A stretch of 64,000 nucleotides of DNA. Origin: Ursus arctos (Eukaryota; Chordata; Mammalia; Carnivora; Ursidae). The DNA lies in the NCBI RefSeq assembly GCF_023065955.2, contig NW_026623008.1, positions 1,989,001 to 2,053,000 of the forward strand, read 5' to 3'. Of this stretch, positions 9,991 to 20,900 are shown piece by piece. The notes below the pieces were generated by a model that had not been told where the DNA came from, searched no databases, and saw only the letters and a program-made list of their open reading frames with translations. Numbering within the stretch: the first letter of the stretch is position 1; the number at the start of each line of letters is the position of its first letter. The translations under genes and the position numbers were made by a program.

Positions 9991-12900
9991 TGGGTTTCCA
10001 CGGGAATCTGTGCCCAGGAGGCCAGATAAGTCCCTGCAAAATGCCCCAGGTGCCGTGGGCCAGGCCTGGCTCCCTGTGAGTGAGCACTTGTGTGGGGTCC
10101 TGGGTCTTGTGTGGGCCTCCTGTTCACCGTCACCCCATGCTCCTCTGTGGCCTGGGGCTGACTGTCCGTGTGGAGCGTGGTGGCTTCTGACCCCGACCCC
10201 CACACACTCCCTTGCAGGGCTCTGGCTAGTGGGTCTGGGGATCCCGCTGGTATGTCCCCCCAGCCTCCACCTCACTCACAGCCCATCTGCTCCCCCAGGC
10301 CCTGGACGTGCAGTGGGGAGGGGCAGGCTGGCCTGGGCGCTTGGCTGCTACACCAGGCAGGAAGGCCAGGTCATGCCCTGCCCACCCCGTGATTCCTCCG
10401 CCCCTGTCCAGCGCCCCGCTCAGCGTGGGCAGTGCTGTCCTTGGGGTGGGGGCTCCCAGCATTAGGGTCTGTCCTGACCCCGCTGGGGCCCCAGCTTCGG
10501 TTTGAAAGCGGGCAGCGCGGCTCGCTACCTCCCGGGCGGAAGTGGGTGACTGGGCCGGCCCGCCCTCTGCCTGGCCGTGGGCCGTGGGCCTGGGCAGGTG
10601 GGGGCGGGGGGAGACGGGGGGGGCGGGGACTGAGCCGGTTGGAGGGCCGAGTGAGGAGGAGGAGCTGCTCTGAGCCCCGCCCACTGAGTCAGGTAAGGGA
10701 AGGAATTCAGCACCGGGAGGGGTGGGTAACTCCTCCCCATTGACCTCCAAGGGGATGTCCATGGCTTCAGGCAGTGGGAAGGGCCAGGCCTGGGTCAGAG
10801 CCCAGGCGGCACGGGCCGTGCTGGGCAGAGAGACTGCATGATAGGGGATGGGACAGTCGGGGCTCCGGGACGGCTGCAGGGTGGGGGTTCTCTGGAGCCA
10901 GCCCCGGGGTAAGCTCTTCCCACTTCCTGTATGGCTGGGAATTTGGGACCCGGACTTCCCCACCTGTGAGCTAGGTGAACTCCCTGCTCTTTCCCCAGAC
11001 CCGCGGTGGGGGCGAGCTGGCAGGCCGGGCTGGGCATGGGCGCGCGCATGCGCATTTGTGTGTGCGTGTGTGTGTGCCCCGCAGGGGAGGGGGAAGCATC
11101 TCTGTGGCAGCCCAGCTCCTCCGAAGGAGGCCCGCCTGCTTGCTCTCACCGCTGACCCCCTGAACGGGGAGGGCAGGCCTGTCTACTGCCCATTCTGCCT
11201 GGGACAGTTTCAGTGAATGGCCTGAGAGGGTTTGGACGGCCCAGGGGCCACGCCCTTAATGTCCTGACCTGGGGCCCGGACACAGCCTGGGGTCCTCTTT
11301 GGTCCGCGCAGTGGCTGAAGCCCCCTCTACCTCCCAAGGAGACAGGAAGAATGCTTAGCCAGGAGGAGGGATGTCACCGGATGGGGGGGTAGGGACTGCG
11401 GGGGCGGGGGGGGGGCTGCCAGCTCAGGACGGACACCCTGCAGAGAAGAATCAGGAAGCACAAGGCCCCGCTGCTTCGAGGTCTGGAGGGGGCCCGGGTG
11501 GACGGGACGGGAGGTGGACGGGAAGAGAGGAAGGCCAAAGCTTTCCCTGGCGCGAGTGCCCACTCGACACCCCTGAGGGTCCTCTGCTCAGTCTGGGGTC
11601 CCTTCCTGGGGGTGGAGAGGCCAGCCCAGACCCTGGCCCTCCCCAGGCCGAGGCTGCTCTGACTTGCCTTCCAGCAGAGCTGGTCCTAAGACCTTAAACG
11701 ATCTTTCTGCTGCCCACCCCCAGACACCAGGGCGTCCTGGGGAGCCCCAGCACACCTGCTGTGCTGGGGTGGGGTCTCCAGAGGCCGTCTAGCCCCTCCT
11801 CCCAGCCAGCTGCACTGCCCCTTTTGTTGCAGGTGGGGAAACAAGACCCCAGAGCCTCTGCCCACTGCTAGAGGCCATCCGAGCTTCCCAGGACGTAAGC
11901 CAACCCCAGTGGGGCCCAGTGGGAACAGACACCAAGGTGTCCCAGCCCACCCACTTGCTGTTAGAACCACTCCGCAACATTCCAGGGCCTTTCTGCAGGG
12001 AGGACCCACTTCCCTTGAGGGCCCTGGTGGCTGGTGGGGGGCCACTGCAGCCAGGCCCTAAAGACATCTAGCGCCCCCAGGTGTCCACCCCAGCAGTGCC
12101 TGGGGCTCCCCATGCCCCACGCCACGACGACGAGAGCCCCTGGACCCCCTGACTCTTGCCCCTTAGGCATGCAGGTCATCTCCATCCAGACCTTTGTGGG
12201 CCCTGGGCATCCGTGAATCCCGCACACTTCATCACACTTGGTCACTGACACTGGTCCCAAGATCAGCCCCCCGCGTGTGGTAAACATCCCAACCCCCTCC
12301 CCCCAGCTGTCACCTGTCAGCCCCTTGCTGGGGGGCTTTCTTGGGACTGGGGTCGCATCAGATCGGGGGCCCTCCGCCCCTTGCAGGGATCCTAATCTGG
12401 ATCGGGGCTTCACGCAAACTTTTGCCAGATAAACCCGCGGGCACAGATGGGTCTTGTGGCCGCGTTGAGGGATGCTGTACGCGGTACGCATCACGGCCTC
12501 TGCGGAAGCTCTACCGACCTCTATAGGTTTCACACGTTTCAGAGGCTCTCCATGCTCTTTATGCCCCACTCCGATTCCTAGTCATCTCACGTGTCTGGGG
12601 CTCTTCTGCGTCCCAGGTCCTGTGCCCCCGAGCAGGGTTCTCTCTTCCCCACAGCCTCACATCCTAGTTTCTAGCTCTCGGCGAACGGAGCCTGGGGAGC
12701 TCTGCTGGGGGGGGGGGGGCAGGAAACACATTGGCGTCCAGTCTCCCTCCCAGGGAAGTTGTTCGCTCCTTCCACAGCGCTTACGGGGCCCTACGCAGGC
12801 GCCGTCCGTCCAGGGGGTCCAGCGTGGAGTGAGCAGAGCCACGTCTCCCAGACTGCGTTCTCCCGGGGGAGGGACGGCCAGAGCTGGGGGCTCCCGGGTC

Positions 12901-13080
12901 AGGGTCAGGGAGGTGGACAGCGCAGGCAGGAGACGGCAGGGCCCCAGCGTGTGCTGGGCGGGCGCGAGCAGCGGGCAGGCCTTCGCTCACAGAGACTTGA
13001 GACCCTGGTTTCTCCACCAGACTTGCAAGACATTCTTGGCACATGACCATTGTCAACAAAGCGCCTGTCTGTACCCACCC
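9991..13080. other. Intergenic DNA downstream of ARHGEF16
   Basis: Apart from the GC-box block near 10.6 kb I see no exon, RNA gene or young repeat. Long open frames here are a consequence of high GC content. Confidence 0.5.
10500..10700. promoter_or_regulatory. GC-box and AP-1 containing CpG-rich segment between the two genes
   Basis: A G+C-dense block with several GGGGCGGGG-type Sp1 boxes (10605-10630), a perfect AP-1 site TGAGTCA at 10685-10691 and an adjacent donor-like CAGGTAAGG. It may be an enhancer or the start of an unannotated transcript. The function is inferred only from motifs. Confidence 0.3.
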
Positions 13081-13085
13081 CCGCC

Positions 13086-13281
13086 TTCCGAGAATTTATA
13101 TCCTAAAGAGATGCTGAATTCTGTAGAATACTCTTTCTGCTTCCGGCGGACAATCATCCGATCGCTCATCTCCCCAAATACGTCAGTGCATTTTGGGGCA
13201 TTAGGTTGTCCTGGCATTTTACTCAAGTGCAATGCCCGTTGGATCGAGTTGATATTCTTTATAAAATAGTCTTGAGCGGCA
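13086..13281 (-). repeat. Old LINE-1 fragment, part left of the Can-SINE
   Basis: AT-richer DNA just left of the SINE. It appears continuous with the L1-like sequence to the right. The similarity to L1 is weak and the assignment tentative. Confidence 0.35.
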
Positions 13282-13475
13282 GGGAGCCTGGGCGGCTCAG
13301 TCGGGTACTCTTGATTTCAGCTCAGGTTATGATCTCGGGGTCGTGAGATCGAGCCCCACACTGGGCTCTGCACTCCACGAGGAGTCTGCTTGCGATTCTC
13401 TCTCTCCCTCTGTCCATCCTGCTCGTGGGTGCTCCTTCTTTCTCTTTGTCAAATAAATAAATCTTTAAAAATATA
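13282..13475 (+). mobile_element. Can-SINE (SINEC, tRNA-derived), plus orientation
   Basis: The head GGGAGCCTGGGCGGCTCAGT is followed by the tRNA-like body (GGGGTCGTGAGATCGAGCCC), a CT-rich tract and an A-rich tail (AAATAAATAAATCTTTAAAA). This is the carnivoran-specific SINE architecture. It is diverged, so it is an older insertion. It splits the LINE-1 remnant. Confidence 0.92.
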
Positions 13476-14060
13476 TGTGTATTTGAGAAACTAATATCTA
13501 GGATGGAGATTTCTGCATACACGTAACGAGTCTGTCATCTCCTCTCCTGGTACCTCCCTCAGCTGGTTTAAGAACCAGGTTAGACCGGCCTCATGAAATG
13601 AGGTGAGCTGCTCTTCTTCTTTTTAGAGATTCCGGAACAATTCACATTAGACAGCTTCACCGTGTCCGGAAACTGTGGCACACCCACCCACCCCGGCCGA
13701 CGTCTCAGGCACTCCCGGGGGGCCGATGGGCTCCCGTTACTGTTTGCATTTACTTATGTTATTGGTTTATTCACGGTTTTTTATTTCTACCAACACCAAT
13801 CCTGGCATTTCATATTTTCTCTTAAAACTTACCCATTTTTTAAAAAATTTCAAGTTCCTTGTACGTGGTCACTCCTAGTATTTTGAGCTCTTACTGTCTG
13901 TCGTTTCGGTGAGTCAGTTCTTCCTCCTGTGTTTTGTCTGTGTTTAAAAAATCATCAGTCTTGCTCGCTCTTGTCTTCCTTACTCACCTTCAAAGGAATG
14001 CTGGTTTTGCTAAGTGTGGCACCACTCTGCATTTGTGAGTGTGACGTTCATACATAGACG
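13476..14060 (-). repeat. Degenerate LINE-1 ORF2 remnant, minus orientation
   Basis: The plus strand shows eroded versions of landmarks typical of antisense L1 ORF2: GGCCTCATGAAATGAGG near 13586, TTATTGGTTTATTCACGG near 13759, and GGAATGCTGGTTTTGC near 13996. There are many indels and no open frame. It is a defunct retrotransposon. Confidence 0.5.
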
Positions 14061-17000
14061 TGAATTCCAGGTTTACGAATTTGATGCATGCATGGCCTCA
14101 GCCGCAGTATCGATCGGCCGCATCTGTTGAAGCTCACTACCCTTTCTTCCTCGCTTACGTCCTGCTCGCTTGACCTAGTTACTGTTTTATTTTTAAAGAG
14201 CACGTCAAAATCAGCAGCTCGCACAGTTTACTTCCCGCTGTTACAGCATCAGTCCCGGGAGTCTCCGAGCCGCCGCTGCTTCGCGCACACGTCCCCACAC
14301 AGACTTCCATGCCGCCACTTCTGATGCGTCTCCCTCCGAAACAGTAAAGCTCGCAGCCCGCTTTCTTTTGACTTACTCTGCGGGCATCTCCGTCCATCGT
14401 TCTAGGGGCGTCTTTCACAGTTCAAATACCGCTGAGCAGCGAGCGTCTCACGCAGCCCTGGGACCGGGGTTTAGACCGTCCCTTGTCCCCTGTATGGGCT
14501 TTGTGGATCTGCTCTCTTACTCCGCTTGTCCTCCCTCTCTCCCCACCTTCCACCAGCGCGAGGACATGCCCCCCCCGCCCCCGGGGCTGAAAGGCTGCCC
14601 GCCCAACAGTGTTCTTGCAGGGGGCACACCTGTCTTCCTATGACGCAAACGCACGCAGGTGCGCTCCCTCGCCAGCCAGCATCGGTGGTCTCTCCGCGTC
14701 GCTCGCCAGCAGAGAGGGTCCCGGGGCCCTCTCCCAGCCCCTGCTCCGGCGCCCCTGCTCCCGCACCCCTGCCATAGGTCGCTGTGAATGGTTACTTCTT
14801 TTTGCAACTAGGTGACTCGACCAGGTGACTCGGGGGCTCTCACCTCCCCACCGCACCTGCTGTGTTTCTTGCTCTCCTTGCTGGCACGTTTTCAGCTCTG
14901 GTTTCAGCTCTGGCTTTCGAGGGTAAGCCCCAAGAGGAATCCGGGCTTTGTTTTTCAGACACTTTAACAGCACATACATTTCGAGTTTCAAAACTTTTTC
15001 TTCAGTGCTTTGAGAACAGAACGGCACTCTCTCGGTTTCCGGAGTTTCTGTTGTGAAGGCTGATGCCACGCGGGTTTCTGTTCTTTCCTGGGCCTTTTAG
15101 GATCTCTCCTTGCTGGTGATTTCCTTAAGATTCTTCAGACCGTGGCATTCTCACCCCTGTTCTGCCACGTCGAGTGCTTTCAGTCTGAGGTCGTTCACCT
15201 TCTGGTGTTGCTTCCGGTCAAGTTTTCCTCTTGTCTAGAGCTTCAGTTAGAAGGAGGTCAACGCCTCCCCTCCGTGCTGTTAGCCTCCGGAGACATCCTC
15301 TCCCTCCGAGCCTCCCTGCCGCTTTCCAGCAGAGCGCCCTGCACCGCAGAGCCCGCGGTCTAGCCGCGCCGGGCTGCCCTCACCACTGTTCCTGTACTGG
15401 CTTCTTCTGTACGGTCCCTGGCCTGGCCCCATCCCCTCCAGAGACATTCATCCCACGTACGTGAACGCCCAGTAACTGGCTCTCTCTGCTATGGGCCGTT
15501 CCCTAGGTGTCTGTTTAAGGGGACGCGGCTGCTAGAACCCTCCTCGTTTCACTCCGCCAGGTCCTTTGGCCTGAAGGTAAGCGCTAGCTGGGCTGGTGTT
15601 GGGGGGGGGCACCAGGGACTCCAGCCCAGACCCTAAGTGCTGGTGTGGCCATCTGGGTCCAGCCCAGTCCACTGGCCACCCCGCCCCTGGGATGCTCTTC
15701 ACCCCCCCCCCCCCGCCATTTCCACCCTGAAGACAGGAGGGGTGGGGTGCCCATGTTGACTCCCCATCACCCTGCCCTCGGGCCAGCCTCCTCCCCATGG
15801 GGCCATGCTCCCACACACAGACCAGCCCCCGCGTGCCCCCCTAGAGCACCGGGAACCAGGACAAACCCCAGCTCTCCTCGTACGCCACCCCCACCCCTAG
15901 GGAGGGGCAGGGACCAAATGGGGCCCAGCGCCTGTGGGGCCTCCCTGGCCCGGGGGAGGTTCCTGTCCACACACACTGATGCCCTGGGAGGCCAGCACGG
16001 CGAGCCCAAAGCAGTGAACGCACAGGCCACGAGGAAGCAGCGGCTTCTTTCTTAAGTTTCTGGATTTCACAGGTACCGGAGCCCGCCGCCCAGAGACCCC
16101 ACGGGGCGCCAAAGTCCCGCAGCAGGGTTTCCTGGGGCAGGCAGGGGCGGGCAGCCTTCCGGTGCCCAGGGGTGCAGGGGGCGTGGCCAGCTGCCCATAA
16201 ATACGTCTCCATAAATACAGGGGGTCAACAGGCTGAGCGCAGCAGCCCCAGGCCTAGCACCACAAGAACCTACTCAGAAGGCCCCCCCTGCCTGCGCCTG
16301 CACCCACGCCACCCTCGGTCCTCACCCAGGGCCGTGGAGGGGGCGGCAGGGGGGCGGCGGGGGGGCTTCCTCAGCACGTGCGGCCAGCGCGGCTGTGTGG
16401 CTGTGCAGCCCAAGGCCAGGCCCACTCGCCCGGGCTCCTTGGAGCTAGGTCAGGCAGCGCCTCGCTCCCCGTGGCCAGCCGATCCTTGCCCAGCGAGAGG
16501 CCGCAGGGCCGGGCACAGTCTGGGGCTGGAGTCCTGGCCGGCCCACAGGCGCCCCTCCTCGGTCACACCAAAGCGCCTGGAAGACGGGCCTGCTTGGGGG
16601 CTGCCTCTGAGCTAGTGTTTCTCTGCCCTGCTGCTGAGCCCAAGTGCTGGTCCGTGAGAAGCTGGGTGTGAGGCCGCTGCAGGGACAGGGGAAAGGAGCG
16701 TCAGCGCCAGGGCCGGTGGGAACTCTTGAAGCTGCCAGAATTCGGGGCTCACACTTCCCGTGTCCCCTCCTGCCCTTCCAGCTCCAGCCCAGAGGGGAGA
16801 CGGCCCCCCCTTCCTCCCCAGCTTCTGCCTGACCTCATCTCTGAGGTCCAGGTTCTGGATCCTCCGCTGCCCTATGGGGCCCAAACTATATATAAGTGGG
16901 CAATCTTCATCCCTCCTCTGGCCTCAGTCTGCTGGTAACAGGCCAAGGATGCCCCAAATGCAAACGCCAGTCTCCCACATAGGCCCGTTGGGTCCTCCCT

Positions 17001-17090
17001 GGCAAAGCCTCTTCCCTGCTCACACCTATGCAAATAGCGAGGCCTCCCCCCTCCCCAAATGACAGCTCCCAGTTCCCCCAAGCACAGCAG
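14061..17090. other. Intergenic DNA downstream of MEGF6
   Basis: Moderately AT-rich to about 15.4 kb, then GC-rich. It contains a C run at 15702-15714 and a TATATATAAG string near 16888 without other promoter features. No gene is supported. Confidence 0.5.
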
Positions 17091-17094
17091 CATG

Positions 17095-17895
17095 GAGGGC
17101 TGGGAGGTGCTTTACTAGAACCCCGCCAGTCCACTCCAGGGCAGGGGGCAGGGCCCAGGACTGCAAGCCAGCACAGCCTTGCCTCTCCTCCTTCCCACCC
17201 GCCTGAAGGATGAGCCAGGTCCGAGACCCCAGTACCAGTCCAGGCCGCCAGGACCGCACAGGGGTCTGCAGTGCAGTACCACAGATGACCACCAGATGCC
17301 GCCGTGGGTGGCGCTCGGGTCTGAGCCGCAGCCCTGCCAGCCGCGCCTCCAACGCCCGCCCGCCCGCCCGCCGTGAGACCCTGCCCCCGGGGCGCCTAAC
17401 AGTCCTGGGCCAGGGCTGCCTCCCAGCGGCTCAAAAACAGGCACACGCAACAACGAGCCCGCATGTGGGGTTCCCAGGCTGCAGACCCGTCTGGACTCCC
17501 CACTCTCGTCCTGGCTCCCTGCTTCACCTGTCCACGGAGCCTGTCCCCGCAGGCCAGACGCGACCCTCTCAGCACACAGCTCCCCTCCCTTCAGCAGGCT
17601 AGGCCTGGGCGAGCTGACCAGGGGGCTCCAGGGGCACCCCGAGTTCTGCCTGCAGATGCGTGTTCCCCCAGGGGCCGGGGGGACCGAGAGGCCAAGGTGC
17701 TGTCACTGCGCGCTCCCCCACTGCCCAGGGTCGGGGCAGGGTGTTGCCTACCGGCACTGCGTGCACACCCCCAGGGCTTAGTACACAGACTGCAGCGCAC
17801 GTACGCACGGGCGCACCATCACGCCCGGCTTCACGCACACGCAGCGCAAGGCGGGGAGGGGGCGAAGGGCTGGGTCAGCGCCCACCTACACTGCG
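17095..17895 (-). other. MEGF6: MEGF6 3' untranslated region (putative extent)
   Basis: Extends from the proposed TGA stop (17896-17898) to just past the AGTAAA signal. The extent is inferred from that signal, as no AATAAA is present on this strand nearby. Confidence 0.5.
17111..17116 (-). terminator. MEGF6: Putative poly(A) signal AGTAAA of MEGF6
   Basis: The minus strand reads CTAGTAAAGCACC, a recognised weaker hexamer. G-rich sequence follows 40-70 bases downstream. It is about 780 bases after the stop. Confidence 0.5.
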
Positions 17896-17990
17896 TCACC
17901 TAGCCCCGCCCACAGGGCTGCGGGGGGCTGCGGGGGGCTGCTGGCGCTGCAGAACCCTGCCCCACCGTCCAGCAGCTGCGAGGTCCACAC
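17896..17990 (-). CDS. MEGF6: MEGF6 last coding exon, short Pro/Ala-rich tail
   Basis: Acceptor TCACGCGCCAG, then G|GT GTG GAC and so on, encoding 32 residues including [17 protein letters not shown] before TGA (17898-17896). The coding DNA contains GGGGGGCTGC repeats. An alternative acceptor with a better pyrimidine tract (exon from 18071, CACACACAG) would give only GGRPG and TAG at 18057-18055. I prefer the longer exon because another frame of it reads [13 protein letters not shown], resembling the human tail I remember. Confidence 0.55.
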
Positions 17991-20900
17991 CTGGCGCGTG
18001 AGAAGCCGTGTGGACACTGCGGGCACCGCGCGGGGATGGCGACATTCTCACCAGCTAGCCTGGCCGACCACCTGTGTGTGGGGAGGAGGGACGGGGTTCC
18101 CGCCGGGGCAGGGCTGGGGAGCGTGTTGTCTTCCTGCCTCCCCCTGGGGAGCCTAACTCACCTTGCTGACAGGTGGGCCCCAGGTAGCCGTCCACGCAGT
18201 GGCACCGCCCACTGGCGGGGTCACAGGCAGCCCCAGCCCCACAGCTGCAGCGCAGGGCACAGCCCGGCCCGAAAAAGCCCGGGGTGCAGTCTGCAGGAAG
18301 AAGGCCGTGGGAGACACGGGCCTGAGGGCCGTTCCTGCCTGCTCTGCCCCGGGCGCCCCAGGCCCTCTGGGTAGGGATCCCTCCCTCTTCCTGCCCTGCG
18401 CGGGCCTCCCATGTGGGAAAGCTCCAGGCGCTGGGCACCTGCCCGGCCCCGGGGCTGACCTAGGGGGCCTGGCAGTCAGGGATGCTCCTCCCCAGGTCAA
18501 GACAAACACACGAGGTCATGTGTGCGGCGGCAGGGGACAGCCCCTCCTATGTCCGAGCAGGCTGGCAGACCGGGAAGGTCTCCTTCCCACCTCACAGGGC
18601 CCCGTTCTGGCCAGAGAGCAGGGGAGGCCCTGACATTCCTGAGCAGGAGCCCCATGCTGGGCGCCCGCCTGCAGAGGGGTGGGACCGGCACAGGGGGGCA
18701 CGGAGCACAGGCCAGGGGAGAGCACAGCTGAGGCTCCCCCTACACAAGCAATCCTTGCCACCAGCGGAAACCCATGCCCGTGCTCCGCTGAGCGCGACCC
18801 CAGACTCACCGAGGTCACAAGCGGCCCCTGTGCGCCCCGGGGGACACAGGCACTGGCCGGTGATGGGGTCGCAAGGTGCCCCTGCCTCGCAGTCACAGCG
18901 CTGGCGGCAGCCCTCTCCAAACGAGCCTGGTTCACACCCTGGTGGGGGGCAGTGGACTCAGTGTCCTGTCCTGTCCCCTACCAGACAGGATAGGGCCAAG
19001 GGAGCACATGGGAACACGGAGCACTCACCCCTCTCACAGAGTTGGCCGGAGAAGCCGGAGGGGCAGACACACTGGCCGCTGACGGGGTGGCAGGGGGCCC
19101 CATGCCGACACTCACACGCTGCCTGGCAGCCAGCCCCGTGGAAGCCGGGGGGACAGGCTGAAAGACACCCCAGTTAGAGCCCCTACCTCAGTCCTGGTTC
19201 AGAGGCTCGTGCTCCCCCTTTCTCCCACCCAGGCCTGGCCCCCCATCACGGCTGGGGCTTAGGTGAGAGGTCAACCTGCTCGCATGGGACCCTGGGCGGA
19301 GGCCTCCAGCCTTGACGTCCCAAAGTGAATGGGGCCAGGCCTTATCTCACCGGCCACCACGGGGAGGGACAGGGACAGTGGCCATCGCCATGGAAGCCCA
19401 CGTTGGTCCCGACCTCCCACGCGGGAGGAGCAGCCACCGGGGCTGGGGTCCCCACCCCAGGACTCACAGTGCTGGCAGGCCTGGCCGTAGAAGCCGGGGC
19501 CACAGTGGCAGGCGCCCGTGGTGGGCTCACAAGTGCCATTGTTTTGGCAAGAGCACTCCAGACGGCAGGAAGCACCATAGTAACCAGGAGGGCAGGCTGG
19601 GGACAGAGCCAGCAGGTCAGCCTCCTGCCGCAGAAGAGCAGGGGGCCCGAGGGACGGCCCCCGGCACGAGCCTGATTCGCGCGACCTCGGGGGACCTTGT
19701 CCAGCCCCACGGCAGCCCCACACAGAGGATCCTGAGCCCTGTGCTCTCCTGGGGGGTCCAGACCAGTCCCCTCCCCGATCAGGGCGTGGCCCGCGCACTG
19801 ACCCAGCTCACAGTGCGGCCCTGTCCAGCCCAGGCCGCAGGAGCAGCTGCCATTGGCCGCATGGCACAGGCCCCCGTTCCTGCAGGAGCACACGCGCTCA
19901 CAGCTCACTCCAAACCGGTTCTGAGGGCAGCCTGGGGGCAGAAGTCAGACACTGCTCAGTGCTCCGGCTCAGGGCTGGACACGCTCTGGGGACACGTCCC
20001 CACATCTGGCCTTCATTCAACAAACACTTCCTGGGGCCAGTCTCTGCCCCGAGGCGCCCACGTGCCAGGGAGTTGACACCAGCCGCATCCTGCCCATTCA
20101 TCCATCCTCTCCGCAAACACCAGGCCTGGCTGAGTGCCGAGGAGGGGCAGGGAGTGCTTGCCCAGCTGGAGGGAGCTGGTTAGGGAAGACTTCCTGGAGG
20201 TGGTGGCCCTCTGCACAGGCACATCCTCCAGGCTGAGGCGGCCGGGCTGCCAGACTCTCCAGATGGTCCCTGATCATAATCTGATTGACCCATGACTGCT
20301 GTAGTCCCTGGAGGCCTGGACACAGCCTAGCTGCAGCCAGGTCACAGTGCTTAGGACTCTGCTACCACAAGCTCAGAACTGGGGGGCTTGTGGGGGGGAG
20401 GTCACTGACCCCTTGATGAGGACCAAAGGCTGGCAGAGTGCTCTGACCTACCAGGGTGTGGGAGCCAGGCCAAGGGGCCATAGCTGTGGCCACGGGGACC
20501 AGGAGTGCCATCACGGGTGGCAGCCCCAGGACGGCTCCTGGGGTCACCCCCTTTCCCCACCATGCCCTGTACTCCAGGACTCCCTCCACCTGGGGTCCCC
20601 GGCCTCCGGGCCCAGCAGAAAGGGCCAGCAGGACCCTGTGCCACAGGGACTTGAGCCAGGGAGCTGGCTCTGTCATCAGACAAAACAGCCACTAGGCCCT
20701 CCTGCTGGGAGGCTCTGAGCTGGGACCTGTTCAGCGCCCCACCAGCCACTCGACGGGGTCAGTGGAGGCTGCTGGTGTGAATGCGCCACCCGGCTCTCGG
20801 GCCTGGTTCTCCCCTGGGGGACCCGTGGCTTCTCCCCATCGCCCCCCACCCCCCCATCCCATAGGCTGATGCAGTGGCATCCATGAAATGTGGAAGGGGC

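Noticed and set aside
13282..13360. tRNA gene
   Set aside because: The tRNA-like box is the head of a Can-SINE, with no intact cloverleaf.
16885..16896. TATATATAAG as a promoter
   Set aside because: No exon, ATG context or CpG support follows on the plus strand.
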